A DNA stretch of 64,000 nucleotides, taken from positions 744,001-808,000 of the forward strand of contig NZ_JBHTDE010000001.1 in the NCBI RefSeq assembly GCF_042666655.1, read 5' to 3'. The translations under genes were made by a program, and so were the position numbers. This document shows, piece after piece, positions 43,753 to 51,401 of the stretch. Each line of letters opens with the position of its first letter. The stretch's first letter is position 1. This DNA comes from Paracraurococcus sp042666655. GTDB lineage: Bacteria; Pseudomonadota; Alphaproteobacteria; Acetobacterales; Acetobacteraceae. The notes beneath the pieces are model-generated. The model saw only the letters and a list, made by a program, of their open reading frames with translations. It made no database searches and was not told the origin of the DNA.

Positions 43753-44799
43753 ATGTCAGATTGGATGTTCGGTGGCAGTGCCCAGGGCATGACGCGCCAT
43801 CCCCCTACCCATCCTTTGCTGAGCGATGAGATCGAGAGTGCGGGCGGTGCGATTCCGTTGTCATGGGTGCGATCCTCTGTCGGGACGCCCCTGGGCAATT
43901 TCGGCGATGCGGCCAGCGCCGTTGTTGTCGCGGCCATCGCCGGCCGGCCGGTGACCCATCGCGCCTTCAATTCGAAACGCCGACGCATCGTGGCGATCGG
44001 CACCATCGGTCAAGGCCAGTCCGCCGGGGCGGTTCATGTGTGGGGCACCGGCTTCGATCCCAAGCGTGCGCCGGTCGAGCCGCGCGATGCCGCCTTCTTC
44101 GCTGCTCCCGATGTCGAGTATGCCATCCATGCGACGCGGGGCCCCTACAGCCGCGGCGTTCTGTTGCGGGCCGGAATTCCAGCGCCCGACGTATATGGCG
44201 ATCCAGCCTGGTTCCTGCCGCGCATCCTGCATCCCAAGCCGGAGCGGCGGCACGAACTCGGCGTGATCATGCACATCTCCGAACTCGAGACGCCGAGCGT
44301 CACAGCCAACCCATTGTCCCACCTGATGCGCTACCGGGGCGGTGAGGCCGAGGGGGTGCACTTCATCTCGACCTACCACCAGCCGACCTGGCAGGGTTTC
44401 CAGGACAAGCTGGCGGAACTGCTTTCCTGCAAGCGCATCATCTCGCGCAGCCTGCACGGGATGCTGCTGGCGGACGCCTATGGCATCCCTTGCCTCTACA
44501 TGTCGGACGGCGAGCCCGGGATGCAGCGGCTCGACATCGAGGCCGGCTATGGATCCGTGGATCACCGTTTCGCGGATGCCTATCGCGGCTTCGGACGGAC
44601 CCGCCTTGCGGCCTTCGGCCTACCGAAGGATCAGCCTTCGCCCTGGGCCGAGGTGATGGTCGCGGCCGACCAGATGTGGGAGCCGATTGCATTCTCGGGC
44701 AAGGCGCTGTTCGAAGCCTTCCCGGTGCGGCCTGCGGTATCTTTCGACGATGGCATTTGGCCGTTTCCGACGGAACTTGCGGAGGCACTTCCGTGGTAG
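43753..44799 (+). CDS. Polysaccharide pyruvyl transferase family protein, ExoV-like
   Basis: A 348-residue protein, unlike the 480-residue family member at 38.5 kb in sequence and length. Family features: VGTPLGNFGDAASAVVVAAI near the N-terminus, IGTIGQGQSAGAVHVWGTGF, VYGDPAWFLPRIL, and ISRSLHGMLLADAYGIPCLY for the substrate site. It resembles ExoV-type enzymes that add pyruvate ketals to exopolysaccharide. GGGGGAT lies just before the ATG. Base composition is lower in GC than flanking genes, as for the next gene, which suggests joint acquisition. 74 nt separate it from the GSCFA gene. Confidence 0.85.
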   Translation: MSDWMFGGSAQGMTRHPPTHPLLSDEIESAGGAIPLSWVRSSVGTPLGNFGDAASAVVVAAIAGRPVTHRAFNSKRRRIVAIGTIGQGQSAGAVHVWGTGFDPKRAPVEPRDAAFFAAPDVEYAIHATRGPYSRGVLLRAGIPAPDVYGDPAWFLPRILHPKPERRHELGVIMHISELETPSVTANPLSHLMRYRGGEAEGVHFISTYHQPTWQGFQDKLAELLSCKRIISRSLHGMLLADAYGIPCLYMSDGEPGMQRLDIEAGYGSVDHRFADAYRGFGRTRLAAFGLPKDQPSPWAEVMVAADQMWEPIAFSGKALFEAFPVRPAVSFDDGIWPFPTELAEALPW

Positions 44800-44873
44800 G
44801 CCACCGCACTGATGACCCGAGTGATTCTGCGGCCTGTCCCGTTTCGAAACCAGGCTCTTGGAGTTTGTAGAAA

Positions 44874-45896
44874 ATGAAGAATTTGGGGGCCTTCGGTGCC
44901 CAGGAACTTATTACGCATGCGCCCGATGGTGAGGTGACCAAGAAGATTGGCTCTTCGTTCTTCAGGGGCGAGCATTGTAATTTCAATCCGTACTTAGCCG
45001 ATCACAAGGCTCCGGACTTCATCGAGCGTTTCCTGCTACGCGGCTGGATGCCGGAGCATCGTTCGATCGACCGCAGCACACGGCTCACCGCCTTTGGCTC
45101 CTGCTTCGCCACCAATATCACCAGGCATCTGAGCGAGATTGGATACAACGTCGCCAAAGACCGGGACCCAGGCATTTACATCTCCTCCATGGGTGAAGGC
45201 TTGGTAAATGTTCACAGCCTGCTCGGTCAGTTCGAGTGGGCCTTGGAAGGCGTCGACCCACCGCAAGGCCTCTGGCACGGCTACAAGGCCGAAGAGTATG
45301 GCTGCAACGACAGCATACGTGAGCAGACCCGCCGGGTGATGCTCGATACGGATTTTTTCGTCGTCACCCTTGGTCTTTCCGAGGTCTGGTACGATGAACA
45401 AACCGGGGGCGTGTTCTGGCGGGCGGTCCCGCAGCAGCACTACGATCCGGCGCGCCACCGCTTCCGCGTCTGCAGCATGATGGAAACCAAGGCGGCGCTG
45501 CAGCGGATTCATGACATCGTCAGACGGCGTATTCCCAACGCCAAGCTGCTCTTCACGCTATCCCCGGTCCCGCTGGCGGCGACCTTCCGACCTGTCTCCT
45601 GCATCACCGCGAACTCGGTTTCGAAGGCGATCCTGCGGGCGGCACTGGACGAGATGCTGCGTGACGCCGGCGACCACCTGAACCAAGATCTGTACTACTG
45701 GCCGTCCTATGAGATCGCCAATGACCTGTTCCTCTCCCGCTTCGGGCCGGACGGCCGGCATCCTCACAAGGGCATCATCGATTTCATCATGAAGTTGTTT
45801 GAGGCTGTCCACTGCAAGACCGAGGTCGGTCTCGAGGACTTGAATCGCCTGTATCAGGAAGCGCGCGCAGCGAACCTGCGCACCGCCGCCGTTTAG
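44874..45896 (+). CDS. GSCFA family protein
   Basis: A 340-residue protein named after its diagnostic motif, here in RLTAFGSCFATNITRHL (about residues 70-86), followed by VTLGLSEVWYDEQTGGVFW and TLSPVPLAATFRPV. The family is related to SGNH/GDSL hydrolases and is found in polysaccharide clusters, where it may remove or transfer acyl groups. A catalytic His could be in GRHPHKGIIDF near residue 300. A GGAG lies about 10 nt before the ATG. GC content falls near 55-58%, well under the window average. It is probably cotranscribed with the upstream pyruvyltransferase gene. Confidence 0.85.
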   Translation: MKNLGAFGAQELITHAPDGEVTKKIGSSFFRGEHCNFNPYLADHKAPDFIERFLLRGWMPEHRSIDRSTRLTAFGSCFATNITRHLSEIGYNVAKDRDPGIYISSMGEGLVNVHSLLGQFEWALEGVDPPQGLWHGYKAEEYGCNDSIREQTRRVMLDTDFFVVTLGLSEVWYDEQTGGVFWRAVPQQHYDPARHRFRVCSMMETKAALQRIHDIVRRRIPNAKLLFTLSPVPLAATFRPVSCITANSVSKAILRAALDEMLRDAGDHLNQDLYYWPSYEIANDLFLSRFGPDGRHPHKGIIDFIMKLFEAVHCKTEVGLEDLNRLYQEARAANLRTAAV

Positions 45897-46424
45897 TGCA
45901 ACGTGCCGGTTGGAGGGCGCCAGCCGGCATGTCGGCATAAACGAATCGGCCACCCGAATGCTGCGCACTGTCAGGTGCGGCGCAATCGCGTCTACGGGCA
46001 GATTTACGGTGACCAAAACGGGCGCTGTGATCCCACACCTGCGCGCAGTAATGCGGCAATCGCTGGCAAGCAACCAAGCCCTGGCGGAGGAAAGGCGACT
46101 TGAAGCGGATATGCGGGCCGCTAAAGCAGGCGCCTGCGGAGACGATTCACCCCCCCCGCGCACTGCTTCATTCGGCCAATGCGGCGTTCGAGACGCATTC
46201 GGCGGAGACGCTGCAGCAGTCGTTGACGCTGACCATGAGCATGACGCTGCCATACCAAATCAGACTTGGCCTTGCGGAGATTGCCTGGCAGGCACCACTG
46301 ATCGATCCGATTCACTTGGCGCCGGTAAGTGAATCCCGCCGCGATTTTGCCTGCGATCGAGCGATTTGCTGATACTGGGACGTAAGATTCGTAGCGAGTT
46401 TACGTCGGGCGGGTCCGCGCCATC
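45897..46424. other. 528-nt low-GC region without recognisable gene
   Basis: Between the GSCFA gene and recR. Several overlapping open frames of up to 140 codons exist on both strands, none with a family signature, a good ribosome site or GC-rich third positions. An 8-C run (46150-46157) and a 9-bp inverted repeat (46309-46335) are present. It may be the decayed end of an acquired segment. Confidence 0.45.
46309..46335. repeat. 9-bp inverted repeat near the end of the low-GC segment
   Basis: GATTCACTT and AAGTGAATC are perfect complements around GGCGCCGGT, which itself starts with the palindrome GGCGCC. It lies 90 nt beyond the 3' end of recR. It could be a transcription terminator for recR without a T run, a binding site, or a transposon-end remnant. 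Confidence 0.45.
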
Positions 46425-47027
46425 CTACACCGCCCGCCGCGCCTTCAGCGCCGCCGCCAGCGTTCCCTCGTCCAGCACGTCGAGCGCACCGCCGATCGGC
46501 ACGCCCTGGGCCAGTCGCGTCACCGCCACCCCGGCCGGGCGCAGCCGGTCGGTCAGGTAATGCGCCGTCGTCGCGCCATCGACCGTCGCCGGCAGGGCCA
46601 GGATCACCTCCCGTACCGGCTCGGAGCCCGCCTCGATCCGGGCTAGCAGGGGCTGCACCGCCAGATCCTCCGGCCCGATGCCGCCCAGCGCCGACAGCGT
46701 GCCGCCGAGCACATGATACAGGCCGCGATGCGCATGCGCCCGTTCCAGCGCCCAGAGCTCGGAAACACCTTCGACCACGCAGATCAGCCCCTGGTCGCGC
46801 TGCGGGTCGCGGCAGATGCCGCAGGGGTTGGCGGCGTCGAGGTTGCCGCAGATCCGGCAGGGCTGCACCGCCGCGGCGGCGGCCTGCAAGGCGGCGGCCA
46901 GGGGCAGCATCGCCTGATCCGGCTGCATCAGCATCTTCAGCGCGGCCCGCCGGGCGCTGCGCCGGCCGAAGCCGGGCAGCCTGGCCAGCAGGCCGATCAG
47001 ATGGTCGATGGGGTTGTGGTCGGCCAT
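46425..47027 (-). CDS. recR: Recombination protein RecR
   Basis: A 200-residue protein that acts with RecF and RecO to load RecA at gaps. The helix-hairpin-helix LARLPGFGRRSARRAALKML is at the N-terminus, then the zinc finger CRICGNLDAANPCGIC, then the Toprim domain with ICVVEGVSELWALE and ALPATVDGATTAHYLTDRL. Length is exactly typical. It is the last gene of the conserved dnaX-ybaB-recR group on the minus strand, 35 nt after ybaB. Confidence 0.96.
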   Translation of the reverse strand: MADHNPIDHLIGLLARLPGFGRRSARRAALKMLMQPDQAMLPLAAALQAAAAAVQPCRICGNLDAANPCGICRDPQRDQGLICVVEGVSELWALERAHAHRGLYHVLGGTLSALGGIGPEDLAVQPLLARIEAGSEPVREVILALPATVDGATTAHYLTDRLRPAGVAVTRLAQGVPIGGALDVLDEGTLAAALKARRAV

Positions 47028-47062
47028 CCGTCACGCTCGCGCGGCAGCGCGGGCGGCGCCGG

Positions 47063-47392
47063 TCAGAAGGGCAGCTTCAGGCCGCCGGGCAGGCCGCCCG
47101 GCAGGTTCAGCCCGGCGGTCGCCTTCTGCATCTCGTCGGCCATCTGCGCCTCGACCTTCTGCTTGGCGTCCGCATGGGCGGCGACCAGCAGATCCTCCAG
47201 CACCTCGCGGTCGTCCATCAGGCTCGGGTCGATCGAAACGCGCTTCAGGTCGCCCTTGCCGGACAGCGAGACCTTGACCATGCCGCCGCCAGCCTGGCCG
47301 TCGACCACGGTGGCCTCCAGCTTGGCCTGCATCTCGGCCATGCGGGTCTGCATCTGCTGCGCCTGCTTCAGCATGTTGCCCAGGTTCTTCAT
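47063..47392 (-). CDS. YbaB/EbfC nucleoid-associated protein
   Basis: A 109-residue DNA-binding protein of the YbaB/EbfC family, which binds as a dimer and influences nucleoid structure and gene expression. The sequence starts MKNLGNMLKQAQQMQTRMAE and has the conserved KVSLSGKGDLKRVSIDPSLM block, then EDLLVAAHADAKQKVE. It lies 9 nt after dnaX and 35 nt before recR, the usual conserved order. Confidence 0.95.
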   Translation of the reverse strand: MKNLGNMLKQAQQMQTRMAEMQAKLEATVVDGQAGGGMVKVSLSGKGDLKRVSIDPSLMDDREVLEDLLVAAHADAKQKVEAQMADEMQKATAGLNLPGGLPGGLKLPF

Positions 47393-47401
47393 GGCATCGC
47401 C

Positions 47402-49375
47402 CTATCGTTCATCATCGGGGGGTGGAACATCGTCGAAGTCGGCGGGTTCTTCCAACTCGACGGAAGGGATGTCGCCGGGCTCCGCCTCGGGCTGGTCCTC
47501 GGCCTGCACCGGCAGCGCCATGGCGCCGCCGAGGCCGTAGGAATCCGCCCCGGCGTCGCGCACCGCCTCGATGCTGGCGCCGGGGAAGGCCGCCAGCACG
47601 GCCTGGACCAGCGGGTGGCTCTGCGCCACGGCGCGGCGGCCGGCCTCGGCGGCGCGGCCCTGGCTGGCCAGGGTCGGCTCGCCCTCCGCATTGCTCAGCG
47701 CGACGGTCCAGCGGCTGCCGGTGGCGTCCGAAAGCAACTCGGTCAACTGCGCCGCCAGGTCGCGCGGGGCGGCCGGCAGGACGCGAATCTCCAGCCGGCC
47801 GGGCGCGACCCGCACCGGATGCACGCTGTGCACCAGATGCGCATGCAGCATCGGCTTCTGGCCGGAGGCGAGCGCCACCACCTCCCGCCAGGAGGCCGGG
47901 TTGGCATTCGCGGCCGCCGCGACCGCATCGACCAGCACGGCCCCGCCGCCGCCCATGGCGCGCATCCCGCCGCCGCCGCCGTTCGGCGCGGGGCGCGGCG
48001 CGCCGGCCGGGATGCCGCCGGCGCCGTCCGTCAGCCGCTTCACCAGGTCGCCCGGCGTCGGCAGTTCCGCCACATGCGCCAGGCGGATCAGCACCATCTC
48101 GCAGGCGGCGCGGCGGTCGGGCGCCTCGTTCACCTCGCCCAGGCCCTTCAGCAGCATCTGCCAGGTCCGGGCGAGCACGGGGACCGAGAGCTTGCCGGCC
48201 AGCGCGGCGCCGCGGGTCCGCTCGCCCTCGGTCAGCGAGGGGTCGTCCTTCAGCCCGGGCACGCTGCGCAGCCGGGTCAGGGTATGGGTCAGCTCCAGCA
48301 GGTCCTGCAGCACCACCGCCGGGTCGGCGCCGCGCTCATGCGCCCGGTCCATCAGGGACAGCGCGGCCGGCGTGTCGCCGGCCATCAGCTGCTCCATCAG
48401 GTCGAGCACCAGGGCACGGTCGGCCAGGCCCAGCATGTCCCGCACCGCTTCGGCAGTGACGCTGCCCTCCGGTCCGCCGAGGGCGATCGCCTGGTCGAGC
48501 AGCGACAGGCCGTCGCGCACCGAGCCGTCCGCCGCACGGGCCAGCATCGCCAGCGCCTCGTCCTCGACGGTCACGTGTTCCAGCCCGGCGATGCGGGAGA
48601 AATGCGCCCGCAGTTCCGCCTGCGGCACGCGCTTGAGGTGGAAGGTCTGGCAGCGCGACAGGATGGTGGCCGGGACCTTCCGCAATTCGGTGGTCGCCAG
48701 CATGAATTTCACCTGGGCCGGCGGTTCCTCGAGCGTCTTCAGCAGCGCGTTGAACGCCGCCGTGGACAGCATGTGGACCTCGTCCAGGATGATGACCTTG
48801 TAGCGTCCCTGGGCCGGGCGGTAGCGCAGCCGCTCGCGCAGCTCCCGCACGTCGTCGATGCCGTTGTTCGACGCCGCGTCGAGCTCCTGCACGTCGGGGT
48901 GGCGGTCGGCCAGGATCGCCTTGCATTCCGGGCAGACGCCGCAGGGCTCGGGCGTCGGGCCGCCGGTGCCGTCGGGGCCGATGCAGTTCAGCGCGCGGGC
49001 GATGATGCGGGCGGTGGTGGTCTTGCCGACGCCGCGCACGCCGGTGAGCATGAAGGCATGCGCCACGCGGTTCTGCGCGAAGGCGTTGCGCAGCGTGCGA
49101 ACCAGCGCGTCCTGGCCGATCAGCTCCTCGAAGTTGCTCGGGCGGTACTTGCGGGCGAGGACGCGGTAGGGCGTGCCGACGCTGTCGGCCACGGGCGCCG
49201 CCACGGGCGGTGGTGGCGGTGGTGCCGCGGCCTCGGGTGCCGGCGGCGCGAAGGCATCACCGAACAGGCCGGGACCCTCGGGCGGCGGCGGCTCGGGCAA
49301 CGGCTCCCGCAGCAGCGCCGCCTCAGGCGGGGGCGGATCCGGCGTCTCGGCGGGACCGAACAGGGTGGAGGACAT
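47402..49375 (-). CDS. dnaX: DNA polymerase III subunit tau/gamma
   Basis: A 657-residue clamp-loader subunit. Canonical homology starts at about residue 70 (YRVLARKYRPSNFEELIG), with Walker A GVRGVGKTTT, the zinc module EPCGVCPECKAI, Walker B VIILDEVHMLS and the sensor TILSRCQTFHLKR. Domains III to V follow, with an alphaproteobacterial C-terminal region. The first 68 residues are a Pro/Ala-rich extension not found in most homologues; a later start is not supported by a better ribosome site. The SRP RNA gene lies just upstream on the same strand. No obvious slippery heptamer for a gamma form was seen. Confidence 0.95.
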   Translation of the reverse strand: MSSTLFGPAETPDPPPPEAALLREPLPEPPPPEGPGLFGDAFAPPAPEAAAPPPPPPVAAPVADSVGTPYRVLARKYRPSNFEELIGQDALVRTLRNAFAQNRVAHAFMLTGVRGVGKTTTARIIARALNCIGPDGTGGPTPEPCGVCPECKAILADRHPDVQELDAASNNGIDDVRELRERLRYRPAQGRYKVIILDEVHMLSTAAFNALLKTLEEPPAQVKFMLATTELRKVPATILSRCQTFHLKRVPQAELRAHFSRIAGLEHVTVEDEALAMLARAADGSVRDGLSLLDQAIALGGPEGSVTAEAVRDMLGLADRALVLDLMEQLMAGDTPAALSLMDRAHERGADPAVVLQDLLELTHTLTRLRSVPGLKDDPSLTEGERTRGAALAGKLSVPVLARTWQMLLKGLGEVNEAPDRRAACEMVLIRLAHVAELPTPGDLVKRLTDGAGGIPAGAPRPAPNGGGGGMRAMGGGGAVLVDAVAAAANANPASWREVVALASGQKPMLHAHLVHSVHPVRVAPGRLEIRVLPAAPRDLAAQLTELLSDATGSRWTVALSNAEGEPTLASQGRAAEAGRRAVAQSHPLVQAVLAAFPGASIEAVRDAGADSYGLGGAMALPVQAEDQPEAEPGDIPSVELEEPADFDDVPPPDDER

Positions 49376-49449
49376 CCGTGCGGCGGGATCCTGTGAGGCG
49401 GTGGCCCGCCGGGCCGTGCATATCCTTCAGGGAGCAACCCCCGAAAGGT

Positions 49450-49544
49450 GGAAGGCCGACTGACGACCCGAGCGAGAACCCGTTACGGCTGCTTCCTTCC
49501 GGACCTGACCGGGTTGGCGAGGAGCCCGTCCGCGCCGACCTTCC
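49450..49544 (-). ncRNA. ffs: Signal recognition particle RNA, small bacterial type
   Basis: The minus strand carries the highly conserved GGTCAGGTCCGGAAGGAAGC in the apical loop of helix 8, which binds Ffh. The ends pair: GGAAGGTCGGC at the 5' side with GTCGGCCTTCC at the 3' side including GU pairs, giving a single hairpin of about 95 nt. CCAACCCGG and CGGGTT form the inner stem. A -35/-10 pair with 17-nt spacing lies just upstream. It is in its frequent place next to dnaX. The ends are estimated from pairing. Confidence 0.93.
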
Positions 49545-49552
49545 GAAGAGAC

Positions 49553-49581
49553 CATATCATGCCCAGGGGGGGCCTGCACAA
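49553..49581 (-). promoter_or_regulatory. Promoter of the SRP RNA gene
   Basis: On the minus strand, TTGTGC (49576-49581) and GATATG (49553-49558) are separated by 17 nt. Transcription would start about 7 nt further, at 49545-49544, matching the 5' end predicted from RNA pairing. Confidence 0.55.
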
Positions 49582-49614
49582 TGCCCCGGGCCGGAATGGT
49601 TGACCGCGGCCGCC

Positions 49615-50070
49615 TCAGCGAGGCGCGAGGCGGGCGATCAGGGCCTCGGCGCCGAGCGACTCGTCGAGCCGTTCAGCCGGGGGCAGGTCGGTGGCCTCCG
49701 GCAGGGCGCGCATGTCGAGGTCGAGCACCTGCCGACGTGCCGCGGCGTGGATGTCCGGCACGTCGAGGTACTGCGCCATGCTCGGGCTGAAGCGCCGCGT
49801 CGCGCCGACAAGCAAGACGGTGATCGCGTTCCGCCATTTCCGCGCCGCGCTGTGACCCGGCCAGGCGGCGATGTTCAGGGCATGAACCATCGCTTGGCGC
49901 AGCAGGACATCGACCGCCTGGGCTTCGCCCCGCCCCACCGATCCGACCTCCTCGATCACGGTTGCCCAGTCGAGGTCGTTCACCCGCCCCCCGGCCGCGA
50001 CCCGGCGCAGCCGCTCCGCCTGGGCGGTCGACCAGGCCAGGATGTCGCGGTGGTAGAGATCGTCCGGCAT
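49615..50070 (-). CDS. DUF29 family protein
   Basis: A 151-residue protein with the DUF29 hallmark at the N-terminus: DLYHRDILAWSTAQAERLRR, then NDLDWATVIEEVGSVGR. The family is mostly helical, of unknown function, and often multi-copy in cyanobacteria and alphaproteobacteria, sometimes linked to mobile regions. A paralogue is at 61144-61620. It is divergent from nudC across 92 nt. No signal peptide. Confidence 0.85.
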   Translation of the reverse strand: MPDDLYHRDILAWSTAQAERLRRVAAGGRVNDLDWATVIEEVGSVGRGEAQAVDVLLRQAMVHALNIAAWPGHSAARKWRNAITVLLVGATRRFSPSMAQYLDVPDIHAAARRQVLDLDMRALPEATDLPPAERLDESLGAEALIARLAPR

Positions 50071-50162
50071 GGCACCCTCCGCCCATGGCAGTCGTCCGGG
50101 CCCTTCCTGGTTTCACGGCCATGGTTGCCCGCCCGGCGCCCGCATGGCAGGGTCCGCACCGC

Positions 50163-51089
50163 ATGCTCTCCATCCCCGCCAGCCGGCCCAACGCCTATAC
50201 AGGCAGCCCCCTCGACCGCGCCGCGCTGCGCCGGGAGGATGCCGACTGGATCGCCGCCGCCCTGGCCGATCCGGACACCCTGTTCACGCCGGTCTGGCGC
50301 AGCCGCAGCCTGATGAAGGGCGTCCAGGAGGGCACTCCCGAAGCCGTGCTGCTGACCGGCGCCGCGGCCGAGGCGGTGCGGATGGCCGGCGGCCCCTGGG
50401 CCTTCCTCGGGATCTGGGACGAACGCCCGGTCTTCGCGGTCGACTGCTCGGACGCCGACGACCCGCTGCCGCTGCTGCCGGACGGCATGGGCGGCTTCAC
50501 CGACCTTCGCGCCGTCGCCGGCCTGCTGCCGGCCGGCGAGGCCAGCGTGCTGGCCCATGCCCGCGGGCTGATGCACTGGCGCACCAAGCACCGCTTCTGC
50601 GGCATCTGCGGGCATGGCTGCGCGCCGCGCTCGGCCGGGCATGCGATGGTGTGCTCGAACTGCAACGCGCAGCATTTCCCGCGCACCGACCCGGCCGTCA
50701 TCATGCTGGTGGTGCGCGGCGACGAATGCCTGCTCGGTCATTCGACACGCTTCCCCAACACCAGGATGTACTCGACGCTCGCCGGCTTCGTGGAACCGGG
50801 TGAGAGCCTGGAGGAAGCGGTGCGGCGCGAGGTGCTGGAGGAGGCGGGGATCGAGGTCGGCGCGGTGCGCTACCATTCGTCCCAGCCCTGGCCCTTCCCG
50901 TCGTCGATCATGCTCGGCTTCCATGCCGAGGGCCTGTCCGAGGCGATCACCATCGACCCGGAGGAATTAGCCGATGCCCGCTGGTTCAGCCGGGCGCAGT
51001 GCCTGGACCCGGCGGCGCATGGCTTCGCCCTGCCGCGGGCGGATTCCATCGCCCGGCGGCTTATCGAGGACTGGCTCGCCCACGTATGA
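50163..51089 (+). CDS. nudC: NADH pyrophosphatase NudC
   Basis: 308 residues from the ATG at 50163; earlier in-frame ATGs at 50085 and 50121 exist but add residues without similarity. An N-terminal domain (about 1-130) is followed by a four-Cys zinc ribbon in FCGICGHGCAP and MVCSNCNAQHF. The Nudix box is intact: GFVEPGESLEEAVRREVLEE followed by AGIEVG. The enzyme cleaves NADH and can remove NAD caps from RNA. The SQPWPFPSS motif typical of NudC follows the Nudix helix. The stop overlaps the lipoprotein gene by ATGA. Confidence 0.94.
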   Translation: MLSIPASRPNAYTGSPLDRAALRREDADWIAAALADPDTLFTPVWRSRSLMKGVQEGTPEAVLLTGAAAEAVRMAGGPWAFLGIWDERPVFAVDCSDADDPLPLLPDGMGGFTDLRAVAGLLPAGEASVLAHARGLMHWRTKHRFCGICGHGCAPRSAGHAMVCSNCNAQHFPRTDPAVIMLVVRGDECLLGHSTRFPNTRMYSTLAGFVEPGESLEEAVRREVLEEAGIEVGAVRYHSSQPWPFPSSIMLGFHAEGLSEAITIDPEELADARWFSRAQCLDPAAHGFALPRADSIARRLIEDWLAHV

Positions 51090-51385
51090 GGCCGCTGCTG
51101 CCGATCGCCGGATTGCTGCTGCTGGGTGCCTGCAGCCTGTTCGGCCCGCCCGGTCCGCCGCTGCCGCCGGAGGACGAGTCGCCGGATGCCAAGGCCTGCC
51201 GCTCCGAGGCGCGCAACAGCCCGGAGGTCCAGGCGCTGGCCCGGCAATTCTACGAGCCCAACCAGCTGAACGTCGACCGCATGAAGGGCGAGGTCAACCG
51301 CGCCCAGGGCCGCGCCTATCGCGACTGCATGCGGGCGCGCGGCCATGGCCCGCAGGGCGGCGTGGAGCCGCAGGTTCCGCGCTGA
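51086..51385 (+). CDS. Small lipoprotein, unknown function
   Basis: A 99-residue protein with a lipoprotein signal: MRPLLPIAGLLLLGAC, lipobox LGAC with Cys16. After a Pro-rich segment (PPGPPLPPEDE), the rest is charged and contains two further cysteines (KACRSEA and RDCMRAR) that could form a disulfide. It overlaps nudC by 4 nt and faces polA convergently. I do not recognise a family for the mature part. Confidence 0.72.
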   Translation: MRPLLPIAGLLLLGACSLFGPPGPPLPPEDESPDAKACRSEARNSPEVQALARQFYEPNQLNVDRMKGEVNRAQGRAYRDCMRARGHGPQGGVEPQVPR

Positions 51386-51401
51386 GCCACCGGGCCGGGC
51401 G

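Noticed and set aside
45910..46372. Small open frames in the low-GC gap before recR, considered as transposase remnants
   Set aside because: No DDE, HTH or other transposase-like blocks could be read in any frame.
47174..49396. A 740-codon open frame antisense to dnaX
   Set aside because: A shadow of the dnaX codon pattern with no recognisable domain.
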